DNA from: Wurfbainia villosa
Lineage: Eukaryota; Streptophyta; Magnoliopsida; Zingiberales; Zingiberaceae
Assembly: GCA_025175895.1 (NCBI GenBank)
Contig: CM046004.1
Coordinates: forward strand, 5,022,001 to 5,086,000
DNA: 64,000 nucleotides
Direction: 5' to 3'
The number at the start of each line of letters is the position of its first letter. Position 1 is the stretch's first letter. The position numbers and the translations under genes are program-made. Of the stretch, positions 49,470 through 60,553 are shown piece by piece. The notes under the pieces are model-generated. The model did not search any database. It saw only the letters and a program-made list of their open reading frames with translations, and had not been told where the DNA came from.

Positions 49470-50310
49470 CGCCGAAACACTGCGCCGCAGTGCAGTGATG
49501 TGAACAGTGATTCAACTATTCACAATAACTACGGGAACAGTGAAATCACTGTTTATCACAGTGATTCGCACACAGAGGTGCATGGATTCGATGTCCAACT
49601 GAAAAATATATATATATATATATATATACAACAGTGTCTCAGTCGTCGGATCGAAATCGCGATTGCACAATGACGGAGAATGCACAGTGTTTTTTTCGTG
49701 CGATTTTCATTGTTGTCGCGGTCGATTCACCGCCGGTCGGAAACGGCCGCAATCCGATCGGAAACCGGTCGGGATCCGGCCAGATTCGGTCGACGAATCC
49801 GATCGGATTCCCCGGATTCGTCGAAAATGGTCGCGATTGCGCCGCCAATGGTGCGGCGATCGCGATCGCGATCGCGCCGCTTCCGTAGCAATCCGGCCGA
49901 ATCGATCGGAATCGGTTGGGATCCGACGGACTCGGTGTTGGATCGGATTCCGGACGATTCGCCTGATTGCGTTAAATGGTCGCAATTGCGACCGTCGATG
50001 GCGCGCCCACTGGCGGCCACAATCGCGGCTGTTTTTGATCGGACTCCGGTGTCGGTCGGATCGCCGCCGGATTCCGACCGAATCGGGGCCGAAATCCGGC
50101 CTTCCGTCAGCGAGATCGACGACTCGAGCTCATGATTATTGTGCGTCGTGCACAGTCGGACAGTGAAACGACGCTCAACAGATCAATACTATATATATAG
50201 AGAGAGACCTGTTACCCTGAGCGACTGTGCGCGCACAGGCAAAGTGAACAGTGTTTTCACTGTTCACTTGTATGCGTGAACAGTGAAAATATTGTTCATC
50301 GCCATCAAGA
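49470..50310. repeat. GC-rich island 3 with (TA)n borders and CAGTG hairpin flanks
   Basis: (TA)n at 49606-49628, a GC-rich low-complexity island at 49629-50188 (ATCCGGCC, GGTCGGATC and CGATTCGGTC words), then a short (TA)n at 50190-50199. Flanks on both sides are full of self-complementary CAGTGA words, including AACAGTGA/TCACTGTT (49536-49553) and a perfect 10-bp stem GTGAACAGTG-TTTT-CACTGTTCAC (50244-50267). Frames in both directions are artefacts of composition. Confidence 0.75.
50244..50267. repeat. Perfect 10-bp hairpin GTGAACAGTG/CACTGTTCAC
   Basis: The two arms are exact complements around a TTTT loop. A partial repeat of the arm follows at 50276-50300. It lies just outside the right TA border of GC island 3. 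Confidence 0.85.
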
Positions 50311-51478
50311 CAACCGGACAAAGCAGAATAGGAAATTTCTAAATGGTTTCCAGGTCAAAATGGAGAGTAATCCGTATGATTGACAAGGTATGATGAACCG
50401 AACGAATATTAATGAGTACTGATTTCCATCCTTTCTTCGCAAAAATTAAGAATCTGTCCAACTAGCAGTCTTTGTCATCCATCTCAGGACACTAACGAAA
50501 GAGAGGTAAATCATCAGAGAGAAAGGGGAGACAAAGTCCCTTGACACGATGATAAAATAGGAAAGAGTCCATATTTGAAATCAGAGGAGATTTTAGATCT
50601 CTTATTCGGCATCGAATCTAATTCATTCTGTAAATAACACTCTGTTTTATCATCGCGTTGATTTCCATCCTTGCTCGACTCTACCACAGCGAGGAGAATC
50701 GATTAATAATGAGAACATATATGCAAATATGTACTCCTTTCGTGTGGTGGAATCAAAGCACAGGTACATTTCCCCTTCTAGCAATGGTTTAACTAAGAGA
50801 AATAGACCTTAATAATCTTTCATAAAGATGAAATTAATAGACGCAGTGATGGTGTTGAGATTTAATTTCCTATCAAGAGATCATATGAGAAGCTTTAAAT
50901 TGTTCCTTCTGTAGCAGTAGCATCGCGAGTGCAAATTTTGTAGATAATCAAAGTTGGAAGATTTAAATAATCTAATCTTCAATAGCTCGATCACTATCTA
51001 AACAATTGGACATCAATATATAGCCCATGTGAGTGTGGTGCAATAGTAAAGCATTCAAAGAAGAAAAAATAGATTAACTTTTAAGTATGTATAAGTTATG
51101 CTCTGCATTTACTAAGTAGGTAAATCAGAAAAAATATTGTCTATCTTCAAAATTAATTAGGCCAAGTATAAACATCTAGATTATGAAAACAAAAAAAATT
51201 ATACATCAATACAATCTATATGCCTAAAAGTAAATCCAAGATTATAATATCATAATTATAATATAGGGTTCATAATCTTTGGAATTTTAGCTTCTCCGCC
51301 ATCTAGACTCCCACCCTTGAGTTATCTGAGCTCCTCCTTGATTTAGCATATTTGCTCTCGAGACCTTCCATCTCCTTCATTTTGATTACTTACTCGCAAA
51401 TTGTTCACGTGTGTCCTTAAATTAGCTACATGCTCTTGAGACCTTCAAGCGCTCCTACTCAATTTAGGCTACTTCTCG
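50311..51478. other. Intergenic DNA, no gene seen
   Basis: Mixed AT-rich sequence. From about 51330 it includes one copy of a roughly 140-bp unit (GACCTTC, CTCCTACTCAATTTAGGCTAC) that recurs at 52365-52500. The last 8 bp are the left TSD of the hAT that follows. Confidence 0.5.
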
Positions 51479-52500
51479 TAGAGTTATCAAACGGATCGAT
51501 CCATGACGGGGCAGACCAATTCGTCGTAAATCCAATATTTAACAGGGAGGTGCGGACCGATTCGCCATCTCGACGGGTTGAGAAATCTCCAATCCAATCT
51601 AACCCAAGGCGTGTTGAAGATTAGGTGGGCCAACCCACAGGCCAAAAAATTTAAAAAATATATCTAAAATTAATGAGACATTGAGAGTTTGAGATAATGA
51701 TCGATAATACAGATGAGGTACAATGATTAAAAATAAATAAATATTTGAAATAACTAAAATCTTATAATTGAGATTCAATTGTCGACCTACAAAGTTGAGT
51801 ATTGATATTTTTTATTCCTTTCCAATGTTCTAAAATATCTAAATCTTGATAATATGCAAATGTAAATTTTTGCTCCTTCAAATAAAGATTCAATTGAGAT
51901 TTTCTAACATTTATAATTATTTAATTTTGATATGTCATTATTTCTTACATTGATTAGAATAGTAGTGATAAGATAATATAAAACAATTAAAGTATAAAAA
52001 AAAAAGTACTTCATCAAATATTCTTTTGTTCTTTCCTCTTAACTTCTTTTATACTTTGTTGAGGTGTATGCGTGATAGAAGAAGATTGTGATGATGAAAA
52101 ATTTGTTTTATTAATATTAAAATATCGATCAAAAACTTATATAATTTTATTTTCACATGTTCCATCTTTTGATATTTCTTAACCCATGGGTCAACCCATG
52201 CCTACTGCGGGTCGACCCGTCTAGACCTGCAACTCATGTGGGTCGATCTATTTAGGCCCGTCAAAATGACGGATTGATAAATTTCAATCTAACCCATTTA
52301 AATTATTTAACGGGACCGATTAATCCAACAGATCTAACCCAACTTGACAATTCTAACTTCTCATGAGTCATTTGAGTAACTCTAGACCTTCAATCTTCTC
52401 CATTTTGCTACTTGCTCTCAAATTGCTCGTGTATCCTTAAATTGAGTTGCAAGCCCTTGAGCCCCTTCAAGCTCCTACTCAATTTAGGCTACTTGATCTC
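51330..52500. repeat. Direct repeat of about 140 bp split by a hAT insertion
   Basis: The segment 51330-51470 and the segment 52365-52500 share TGCTCTYRAATTGCTCGTGT-like, GTCCTTAAATT and CTCCTACTCAATTTAGGCTAC phrases in the same order. The non-autonomous hAT lies between the two copies. Confidence 0.65.
51479..52355. mobile_element. Non-autonomous hAT element, 877 bp, with 8-bp TSD
   Basis: The ends are TAGAGTTATCAA and, complemented, TAGAATTGTCAA, a usual hAT terminus. The flanks are ACTTCTCG (51471-51478) and ACTTCTCA (52356-52363), an 8-bp TSD with one mismatch, diagnostic of hAT. The subterminal regions are rich in GGGTCGACCCGTC-like words, and no transposase is present. Confidence 0.85.
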
Positions 52501-52939
52501 TTGAATCATTTGAGTAACTCATAGATTCAGGCTATCTTATTCACCAAACTATTCTTCGATCCAATTTACCTACCCTTGAGTCCATAAAACTTTTCCTCAA
52601 TTAGGGTTATTTATCCTTGAGGACCACTTTGATTTAATCAAAAGAACATAATCTAACTCAATTATAAAGGAGGAATTATTATTCAAATAACTTTTCTAAT
52701 GTTTATCATCCTATTTAATTTAGGATAAAATGTACAAATGTAATCTAAAACTCAAACTCTTCTTCCACTTCAATACAAGTATCCTATTAAACCCTTTGGT
52801 TAGAAGACCTTTTTATTTTTTTATTGGAAAAAGTTTATTAGCTTGAAGCTTAAGATTCTTTACCTTTCTCAAATCCAAAACTTCCATAAACATAACTAGA
52901 GTTTTTTTCCCTTTTGAAAAAAATATATTCAAAGGCAAT
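52364..52939. other. Spacer, no gene seen
   Basis: AT-rich DNA with the second copy of the 140-bp unit at its left end. No coding signal. Confidence 0.5.
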
Positions 52940-53510
52940 TTATCAAAGGCACATCCAAAATTTAATATTTCATGTTTGAGAATTATCAAAGGGCATACTT
53001 ATTTCCTACATCTAAAGCTCAAAATTTTATGGTATTAATTTTTTAAAAATCAGTTTCATATTAATACTGAGTTTGAAAATCAACACTAAGTAGTGTTCAT
53101 TTTAAAAAATCTACCACATTAATGCTGATCAGTTTTGAAAATCAACACCAAGTAGTGTTGATTTTAAAAAATCAATATTATAGTCAGTATTATTATAATT
53201 CTAAACTTTTGAACACCGTATGAAGCTCAGAAGTAAAGTTGCACACTTTTTTTTACATTCTCAAGACTTCTCTCTTCCACTCCATATCATGATTTTAGAA
53301 TTTTAAATCTTATAAGTCCATCAATGAGTTGCGAGCAAAATTCATTAATGCTCTTAGTCAACTCTGATTGAACCTAATTCAAGTCTAGTAGATTTCTATA
53401 GTGATCATGAATTCAACCGTGCTCTAAAGTTTCATCCTCAATGTTTCCCTAATCTTGCGTAGTTTGGTTTCAAAATTCAATCTTTGTATCAATTGATATG
53501 CACCAATTAC

Positions 53511-56500
53511 TAAGGGTGTGCATTCGGTTAAAACCGAACCGATTAAAATCGAAATTGAATAAATTGATTTTTTTTTAACTAAACCGAACCGATCGAAATT
53601 TTTCACTAAACTGAACCGATTTTGCCAAAAAAAAAATCGGTTTTTTCGATTAAAAATTAAAAAAAGTCCGATTTTTTACGAACAGTCAACTGATGGTCTA
53701 ATCAGTCGACTATTATCTAGTGGACAGGAGCAGTGTCGAACACAAAATATTTCTTAGTCGATTGATGACTCATATCAGTCGACTGATGGTACAAACAGTC
53801 GACTGATGTATAACATTAGTCGACTGTATCCATTAGACCAGAGCATAGAATGTGTTTAGTCGACTGATGGTTCAAATCAGTCGAGTGAACATAGTATTAG
53901 TCGACTGTTAAACTGTCTGAGCGTTGTCAAAATAAATTTTACGATAAACCGTCAACTAATACCTGACACAGTCGACTACCTGTTATAAAATTCTATTGTA
54001 AAATACTAATTTGATGTCATTTCGTGCATTTAATGAATATATACGATTAGATGCTATACCTATTGTGTGGAATCTTAAATTTACATGGTTTATTATAATT
54101 TTAAAAAAAATAAAAATACCTCCCCTATATTTATAAAATTTGTTTTCATGTACATTCTTAAATTTCACCGTTAAAAGTTAAAACAGTAATATTATACCAA
54201 TTCTCAACAAGAGCACAACTATACGACACAATTTAATAAATGTTAACACATCAAAATATATAAAAAATATCTCATTAAAATTAAAATATTCAAGCAATCA
54301 AGTTGCAACATAGCAATAAAGATTCAAGCATATAATTTTAACTTTTTTACACTTAAGTTATGAGCTTATAGAATATGTCAAATGTCAAAATAAATACAAC
54401 ATATCCTTAGATCTTGAAAGTTGTCACTTGAGACTTGAGAGTTGAGTCCTTGGTTCTTCCTTCACTCTTTGACTCCTTATAAATTGTGACTTGACTTCAG
54501 AGTTCAGACTTGTCTGCTTCACCACTTGTGTTTATCCTAATAAATAATGATCAAGAAATATAAATTTGTTATTATCATTTGAACAAGATAATTAAAAAGT
54601 AAATACACTTGTAATTAAATTAAAATAATTGAAGCATACCAAATAGTGTTGTCGAAGAAGACGAATCCATTATTACTTTTGAGAACTCTGATAAAAAAGT
54701 ATAACATGATACAAGTCAAACAAATTAATACTCTATATATTTTTAATTATAAATAAACAACTAACTATAAAAATTTCTTTTAACAAAACGTATCGCTTTC
54801 AAATTTTTCTACATCTTCTAATATTTCTTCGACATTAATGGTCTCCAAACTTGATCGAAGCCAATTTTGGGTACAAATCAGACTTTCTACCACTCTAGGA
54901 GTTAATGAACTCCTAAAACAATCAAGTACCCGACCATCAGTACTGAAAGCGGATTCTGAAGCAACTGTTGATATTGTAATGACTAATACATCACGAGCAA
55001 TTTGAGCAAGTATAGGAAATCTGTGACAATTTTGTTTCCACAATCCCAAAATGTCAAAAGTCTCACAATATTCTTCAACTATTTCATTTAGATACTTGTC
55101 TAATTCTGACATATTACCATCACCAAATATTTGTGCCTTTTGTTTCTTGTACTTTACAAAAATTGATTGTCTTTTCAAATCTATTTGACTTATATTTTTA
55201 GGCACAATATCGTTATCACCTGATTCTAAAATAGCTGAAATTTTTGAAGCGCTACTCTGAGGCTCCATTTTCTCCTTATAATTTTTATACAAAGCAAATA
55301 AAGTCTTCTTAATATTCTTTCATGCTATTGCACGTGTTTCATCTCCATATAATTCACTCAACATAAATTTCACAAAATCTAATTTATGTCTTGGATCAAG
55401 TATCACTGCAATATAACGCAACTTGTTCATCTTCAATGGATCTCCCCAATATTTTTCAAATTTAATTTTCATTCTTAATCTCGTTGAATGTACATCACGT
55501 TCATCATTTTCTTGTCACTCCTTTAGTATAGAATGAATAGAACTGATTTCATGTGCAAAAGTGTTAGAAGTGACATATAAAGATCCAGAAACTTTTAATA
55601 TCAACTCATAAAAAACTTGCAATAGAGATGCAAAAGGTCTAACATTATTTCAATCAACACTTGTTGGCTTTCCATCAAAAGTATGTAATTCTGCTTGTGC
55701 TTGGTCGTCTGATCCAAGTATCACATCTCCATTTTCATTCCTATTAACATCCTATTCATTATATTGAAGATATATTCTAAAACATGGGTCTTGTTCATCA
55801 AATTTATTAAAAGCTCTTTCAAATTTTTCAGCTACACTCAACATCAAATAAGTTGAATTCCATCTGATTGGCACATCCAAACACAATGATTTATTGCTTT
55901 CAATTTTTTCCATTTCTACACATTCTTTGAACTTGCTTAATCTAGAGGGAGATTGCTTAACATATTTAATAGCATTTCTACCCCCTCATCACAGATGAAT
56001 TTATATCTTTCAAGTCATCAATAACAATCAAGTTGATTATGTGAGCTACACATCTCATATGAATGAATTCTTCTTTTAAAATAGTAGAATCCCAGTTAAC
56101 AATCTTTTTCTTGAAACTATTGATAGCAACATCATTTGAACTTGCATTATCAGTAGTAATAGTAAAAATTCTATTAGTTCCCCAGTCTCTCAAGCAATTT
56201 TCAATAATTATATTGATTGTCTCGCCTTTATGACTTGTAATTAGACAAAAATTCAGAATTATTTTATGCAACTTTCAATCTTTATCGATAAAATGAGCGG
56301 TCAAAACCATATAGTTAATTTTTTGATTTGATGTTCATGTATCAGTGGTCAAAGAAATTCTTTGGGTTGAATCATGCAATAGACTTTTCAATTTTTCCCT
56401 TTCAATTGTATATAATTCTATACAATCACGTGCTACTGTCCATTTCGAAGGAATTCTAAACTTTGGACATACTATAGCCATAAATGATTTAAACCCTTCT

Positions 56501-57960
56501 CCTTTTATAAATTTAAAAGATAATTTATCCATTATAATCATTCTAACTAATGCTTTTCTAGATACATCCTGATCAAATTTCTATAAAATGAGTGATCCCT
56601 CACCCTGTCTTGTACCTATTTGAAAACTCAATTGTGTTTGATTTGTTTTAATAGCATGAGGATATTTTTTACAGGAGATTATATGAGATTTCAAACTTGT
56701 TGTTTCATTCTTGTATGGATTGCAAAAAAACTCCTTATCATAATATTTGCATTTGACTTTAATCTCATTAGCAACATTAGTAAACTTCGTAAAATACTCC
56801 CATACCTTACTTCTTGGTTTTATTATTCTTCGTTTGCTTAATTTTTCTCTTGTACCCACTGAAAGTTCAAATTGTGGAATTGAACAACTATTATCCACGT
56901 CTATATTTAAAATATTTTCTTGTATTGACATCTAAACAAATAAACATACAATTTTAATTAAAAAATTATATATAACTACAATTAGATTACAACTAAAAAA
57001 GGAACATAGAAAAGTTAGATTAAAAATCTTAAACTTGTACTTGATAAAAAAAGGAAGTACAATTAGTATTTAATAATGTGCGAAACACTTACTTCAATCG
57101 GTAATCAATACAAAATAGAAGGACTTTTACTAACAAAATAAAAGCCAATTCAAAGACTTATTCTTCGTTTCCCTTCAATTAGCAATGTTTAAAGTTCTTA
57201 CCCTCTTCGTCCATCAACCGACGAACCTTGCAAACCTAGAAAATATATCAATAATAGGTAGAATAAAAGACGTATTTTTCAAACAGAAAAAAAAATTACG
57301 AATGAAGACATCAACAAGAATCGAAGCCACCATTGCTCAATGGAAGAAAACCTAGAAATCGACATCAACCGATGAACCTTGTAGAGTTGCAAACTTACAA
57401 AACCTATCGGACGAAACTAGTTCGACCAATAAAAGTGATGAAAAACAGCATAAAATCGATACCTTCACGGAACGAAAACCACAAACCCTAAGCTTATTGA
57501 AAAGTTTTTACCTTTCAGAATCAGAGGCTTTTCGATGTTCTTGAATCTTGATCCTTAGCTCTCGAACCACGTCGTCATCGCCTCGTCAGTAGTTGGGGTT
57601 GGGAAGAAAGGTCGTCGCTAGTTGTTGGGGACTCGGGGTTGGGAAGAAAAGTCGAATAGGGGACGACTCGTGCAAAACAGAATCGCGATTTCGCGATTTT
57701 TAAGTTTCGATTCAAGGGTAACAGTCGACTAATTGTAAAAATAGTCGACTGTTTATAAGCAGTCGACTGATATAGCTATCAGTCGATTGATCTACTCCAA
57801 ATCAGTTAATCAATTAAATCAATTTTTTCTGTTTTGAAATCGAACCGAACCGAAAAAAACCAATTTTTTTGTTTTGGAAAACCGAATTTTTGACTAAACC
57901 GAACCGAACTTTTCGGTTCAGTCGATTTATTCGGTCTAACCGAAATTTTGCACAGCACTA
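53511..57960 (-). mobile_element. hAT transposon, 4450 bp, with 8-bp TSD
   Basis: The left end TAAGGGTGTGCA and the complemented right end TAGTGCTGTGCA form an 11-12 bp TIR. The flanks CCAATTAC (53503-53510) and CCCATTAC (57961-57968) are an 8-bp TSD with one mismatch. Subterminal regions carry AACCGAACCGA words and many AGTCGACT palindromes (about eleven on the left, four on the right, variants included). The minus strand holds a broken hAT transposase. It inserted within the 295-bp tandem array, so it is younger than the array. Confidence 0.9.
54780..56931 (-). pseudogene. hAT transposase (zinc-finger BED, RICESLEEPER-like), decayed
   Basis: Blocks appear in hAT order on the minus strand. 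A BED zinc finger (56931-56581) has SKVWEYFTKF, KVKCKYYDKEF and SLKSHIISCKKYP; the second Cys of the expected CXXC is Tyr. Next come CPKFRIPSKWTVARDC and the catalytic-core start SLTTDT (56541-56335), then TTDNASSNDVAIN and MRCVAHIINLIV (56271-55978). The C-terminal dimerisation domain (55292-54780) has LDKYLNEIVEEY, FPILAQIARDVLVI and STVASESAFSTDGRVLD. Frameshifts and stops separate these blocks (for example about 56335-56271 and 55978-55292), so no active enzyme can be made. Plant hAT relatives have sometimes been domesticated as host genes; the breaks and intact TIR/TSD argue against that here. Confidence 0.88.
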
Positions 57961-59162
57961 CCCATTACTTTGCATATAAGGCTTATAATCAAATTTACTC
58001 GGCATATAAACATTCTATATATTTTTCTATTCCACTTCATGTCAATGATTCATAATTTCAACTTCTCTAAATTCATCAATAAGTTTCGACTAAAATTTAT
58101 TTATGGACTTAGTCAATTTTTATTGAAGTAAATCCAAGTCACATAGGTTTCTGAAATGATCCTGTGTAACCATGTCATAAACTTTCATCCTCAAGGTTTT
58201 TCTAGCCTTGCACAGTTTAATTTTAAAATTCAATCTCCATATCAAATACACACACTCATAACTTCACGTAAAAACCTCAGAATCAAGTTTGCTCGGCATA
58301 TAAATTTTCTATATACCTTTCTATTTCATTCTATGTCAATGATTAATAATTTAAACTTCTCTAAATCCATCAATAAGTTTTGATAAAAAATCATTGATGA
58401 CCTTAACCAACTCTTATTAAACTCAATCTAAGTCCCATAAGTTTTTGAAGTCTCTGTGTGCAACCGTGCCCCTAAACCCTCATCCTCAAAGTTTCCCTAA
58501 CCTTGCGCAACTTGGTTTCAAAATTCAACCTCCGTATCAATTAATATGCATCCATAATTTCACATAAGAAACTAAGTACTAAATTTGTGCACAATATAAA
58601 TCTTTTATATACTTTCTCTTCTTGCATTCTATGTCAAGGATTTATAATTTTAACTTCTCTAAATAAGTTTCAATCAAAAATTATTAGTGGACTTAATGAG
58701 CTTTTATTATGGAGTTGATTTTTTAAAATAAGCATCGCTTAATGTTGGTTTTCAAAATTAATATTAATATGGTATTGATTTTTAAAAATCAATATAAATG
58801 TGGTGTTGATATTTGAAAATCAATTCAATAGAATTTTATATTTTAGTGAAAAAATAATATAAAAAATAAATATGTCATTTGAAAATTTTTAAATCATAGT
58901 ACACCTTTTATAAAAAAAATATCAATTGTCGACTAACCTTCTCAGTTTCTGATTGTCACCTAACAATATAATAATAATAATAATAATAAAAAGAAAAAAA
59001 AAAAGAGACAGTCGAACAAATAAATTATTGCATCCCTTGTAACTGAAAGGCGAAAGACCTCTACGGATTACTTTCTCGTCAATGCTTTATCGTTAGACAA
59101 GGAAAGAGGAGACATTTTGGACGACCATTTCGCTTTCATTCAACAATCCCAATTCGATTTCT

Positions 59163-59200
59163 GAAGAAGAAGAAGAAGAAGAAGAAGAAGAAGAAGAAGA
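59163..59200. repeat. (GAA)n microsatellite in the 5' UTR of the DUF641 gene
   Basis: About twelve GAA units end 13 bp before the ATG at 59213. Such purine runs are common in plant leaders; length variation here could affect expression, which is inference. Confidence 0.85.
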
Positions 59201-59212
59201 AGAGGGAGAGAG

Positions 59213-60553
59213 ATGCTTCAGAAATTTGCTTTGGCCTTCAAGTCTAAGACCATCGAATTCTTCGCAGAGGATGAGGAAGCGGAGGATGACGAGGAGACTG
59301 CGGCCGCGGCTGACCCTGACTCGGAGGAGATTATCACCGGCCAGCGCGTCGTTGTCTTGAAGCCCGACCCAGCCCCCTGCCCTGACCCCCAAGCTCTCGC
59401 CGCCGCTGCACTCGCCACTTTCTCCTCTTTTCATGACGCCTACCTCCTCCTCCAGACCGCGCAGTCGCCCTTCCTCCCCGACGACCTACGCGCCGCAGAC
59501 CGCGCCGCCGTCTCCCATCTCCGCCGCCTCTTGGAGCTAAGGCGCACTTATCTTGGCTTCGGATCGACTCCCTTCCTCCCCTTTTCGTCCCACATGGAGG
59601 CGCAGGTGCAGGAGAACCAGGATCTACTCCGCTCCTTCGAGGTCCTCGTCAATCGCCTCCAGTCCGACATCGACGGCAAGGATGCCGAGGCTGCTGCGCT
59701 CGAGAAGACGCTTGCGGACCTCAACGCGGACTGTGCGCGGCTCGCTCACCGACTCGAGCGCGCCCGTATGCCGGCGGAGGATAAGGTCGAGGGGCTGCTC
59801 ACGGTTGGGGTCTTCGATTCCGTGCTCAGGGACACCTGCCGCGTCACTCATCGTTTCGCCCGCATCTGGGTGAATTCGATGAAGATTTCCGGTTGGGATC
59901 TGCGTACCGCAGCGAATTGCATCTACCCGGACGTCAACTACGCGAAGCCAGGGCATTTCCGATACGCCCTCCTCTCCTACATCTGCTTGGGGATGTTTGG
60001 AGGCTTCGACTCCTATGACTTCTGCGAAGATCCAACCGGAGTTGACTTGAGGAACATTGATGTTACCATTCGAAGAAATGATTCTTTGCAGCAATTCATC
60101 GATCATTCCGCTCTTGATCCAATGGAGACAATGCGAGATTTCCCAGGTTGTGATTTTGCAAACTTCTGTCAGAAGAAGTATGCAAAGCTCATCCACTCAG
60201 GCATTGAATCATCTCTTTTGAGGAATTTAACTAAAAATGACTTATCACTGGGTTTGTTGACCCAGTCGAGTCCCCTGTACGAGTCGTTTGTGACCATGGC
60301 CAGCTCCATGTGGACGCTTCACAAGTTGGCCTGGGCATATGATCCTGTGGTGGAAATCTTTCAGGTTGCTCGGAGGACTGAGTTCTCTATGGTTTTCATG
60401 GAGAGCATTATCCGTAAGGTAAACATGATAAGCGTTGATGACCAGAGGACTACTCGGCCAGAGGTCGGCTTTACTGTTGTTCCTGGTTTTCGAGTTGGCA
60501 AGACAGTGATCCAGTCCAGGGTTTACCTGGATGGCACAAAGCATATATTATAG
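59213..60553 (+). CDS. DUF641 protein, GIL1/IRKI-like
   Basis: Single exon, 446 residues, GC-rich at third positions in the first two thirds. The N-terminus has MLQKFALAFKSKTIEFFAED and an acidic stretch (19-39). The DUF641 domain spans about 60-185, with LAAAALATFSSFHDAYLLLQ and a coiled coil (about 127-185, EAQVQENQDLLRSFEVLVNR). The conserved C-terminal half includes DSVLRDTCRVTHRFARIWV (202-220), WDLRTAANCIYPDVNYAK (228-245) and VGFTVVPGFRVGKTVI (418-433). Arabidopsis GIL1 of this family is needed for light-dependent loss of hypocotyl gravitropism, and IRKI interacts with a receptor kinase; which role applies here is unknown. The start is supported by the purine-rich leader and by the family N-terminus. 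AATAAA at 60710 is a likely poly(A) signal. No disruptions were seen. Confidence 0.93.
   Translation: MLQKFALAFKSKTIEFFAEDEEAEDDEETAAAADPDSEEIITGQRVVVLKPDPAPCPDPQALAAAALATFSSFHDAYLLLQTAQSPFLPDDLRAADRAAVSHLRRLLELRRTYLGFGSTPFLPFSSHMEAQVQENQDLLRSFEVLVNRLQSDIDGKDAEAAALEKTLADLNADCARLAHRLERARMPAEDKVEGLLTVGVFDSVLRDTCRVTHRFARIWVNSMKISGWDLRTAANCIYPDVNYAKPGHFRYALLSYICLGMFGGFDSYDFCEDPTGVDLRNIDVTIRRNDSLQQFIDHSALDPMETMRDFPGCDFANFCQKKYAKLIHSGIESSLLRNLTKNDLSLGLLTQSSPLYESFVTMASSMWTLHKLAWAYDPVVEIFQVARRTEFSMVFMESIIRKVNMISVDDQRTTRPEVGFTVVPGFRVGKTVIQSRVYLDGTKHIL

Larger units (their letters stand above)
53215..58700. repeat. Tandem array, about 295-bp unit, interrupted by a hAT
   Basis: The landmark TCTATGTCAATGATTNATAATTT lies near 53283, 58034, 58329 and 58626. 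Spacings are 295 and 297, and about 293 for the first pair after removing the 4450-bp hAT and one 8-bp TSD. Other landmarks (CATCAATAAGTTT, CATCCTCAARGTTT, CTTGCRCA, GGTTTCAAAATTCAA) keep the same order. The fourth unit is partial. Confidence 0.85.
52940..58915. mobile_element. Inverted-repeat-bounded element carrying a 295-bp tandem array
   Basis: DNA at 52940-53190 is matched in reverse complement by 58690-58915. The inner hundred bases agree well: ATTTTTAAAAATCA, CATATTAATA, TTTGAAAAYCAACAYTAAG and TTATTTTAAAAAATC on both sides. The outer part agrees less well (TTTATNAAAGG). Between them lie about 3.5 units of a roughly 295-bp repeat, split by a hAT. Without the hAT the element is about 1.5 kb. 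It is interpreted as a fold-back/MULE-like non-autonomous transposon; outer ends and TSD are unresolved. Confidence 0.55.

Noticed and set aside
49634..50166. Overlapping ORFs in GC island 3
   Set aside because: Arginine-, serine- and proline-rich translations in all frames from CG-rich repeats; no gene evidence.
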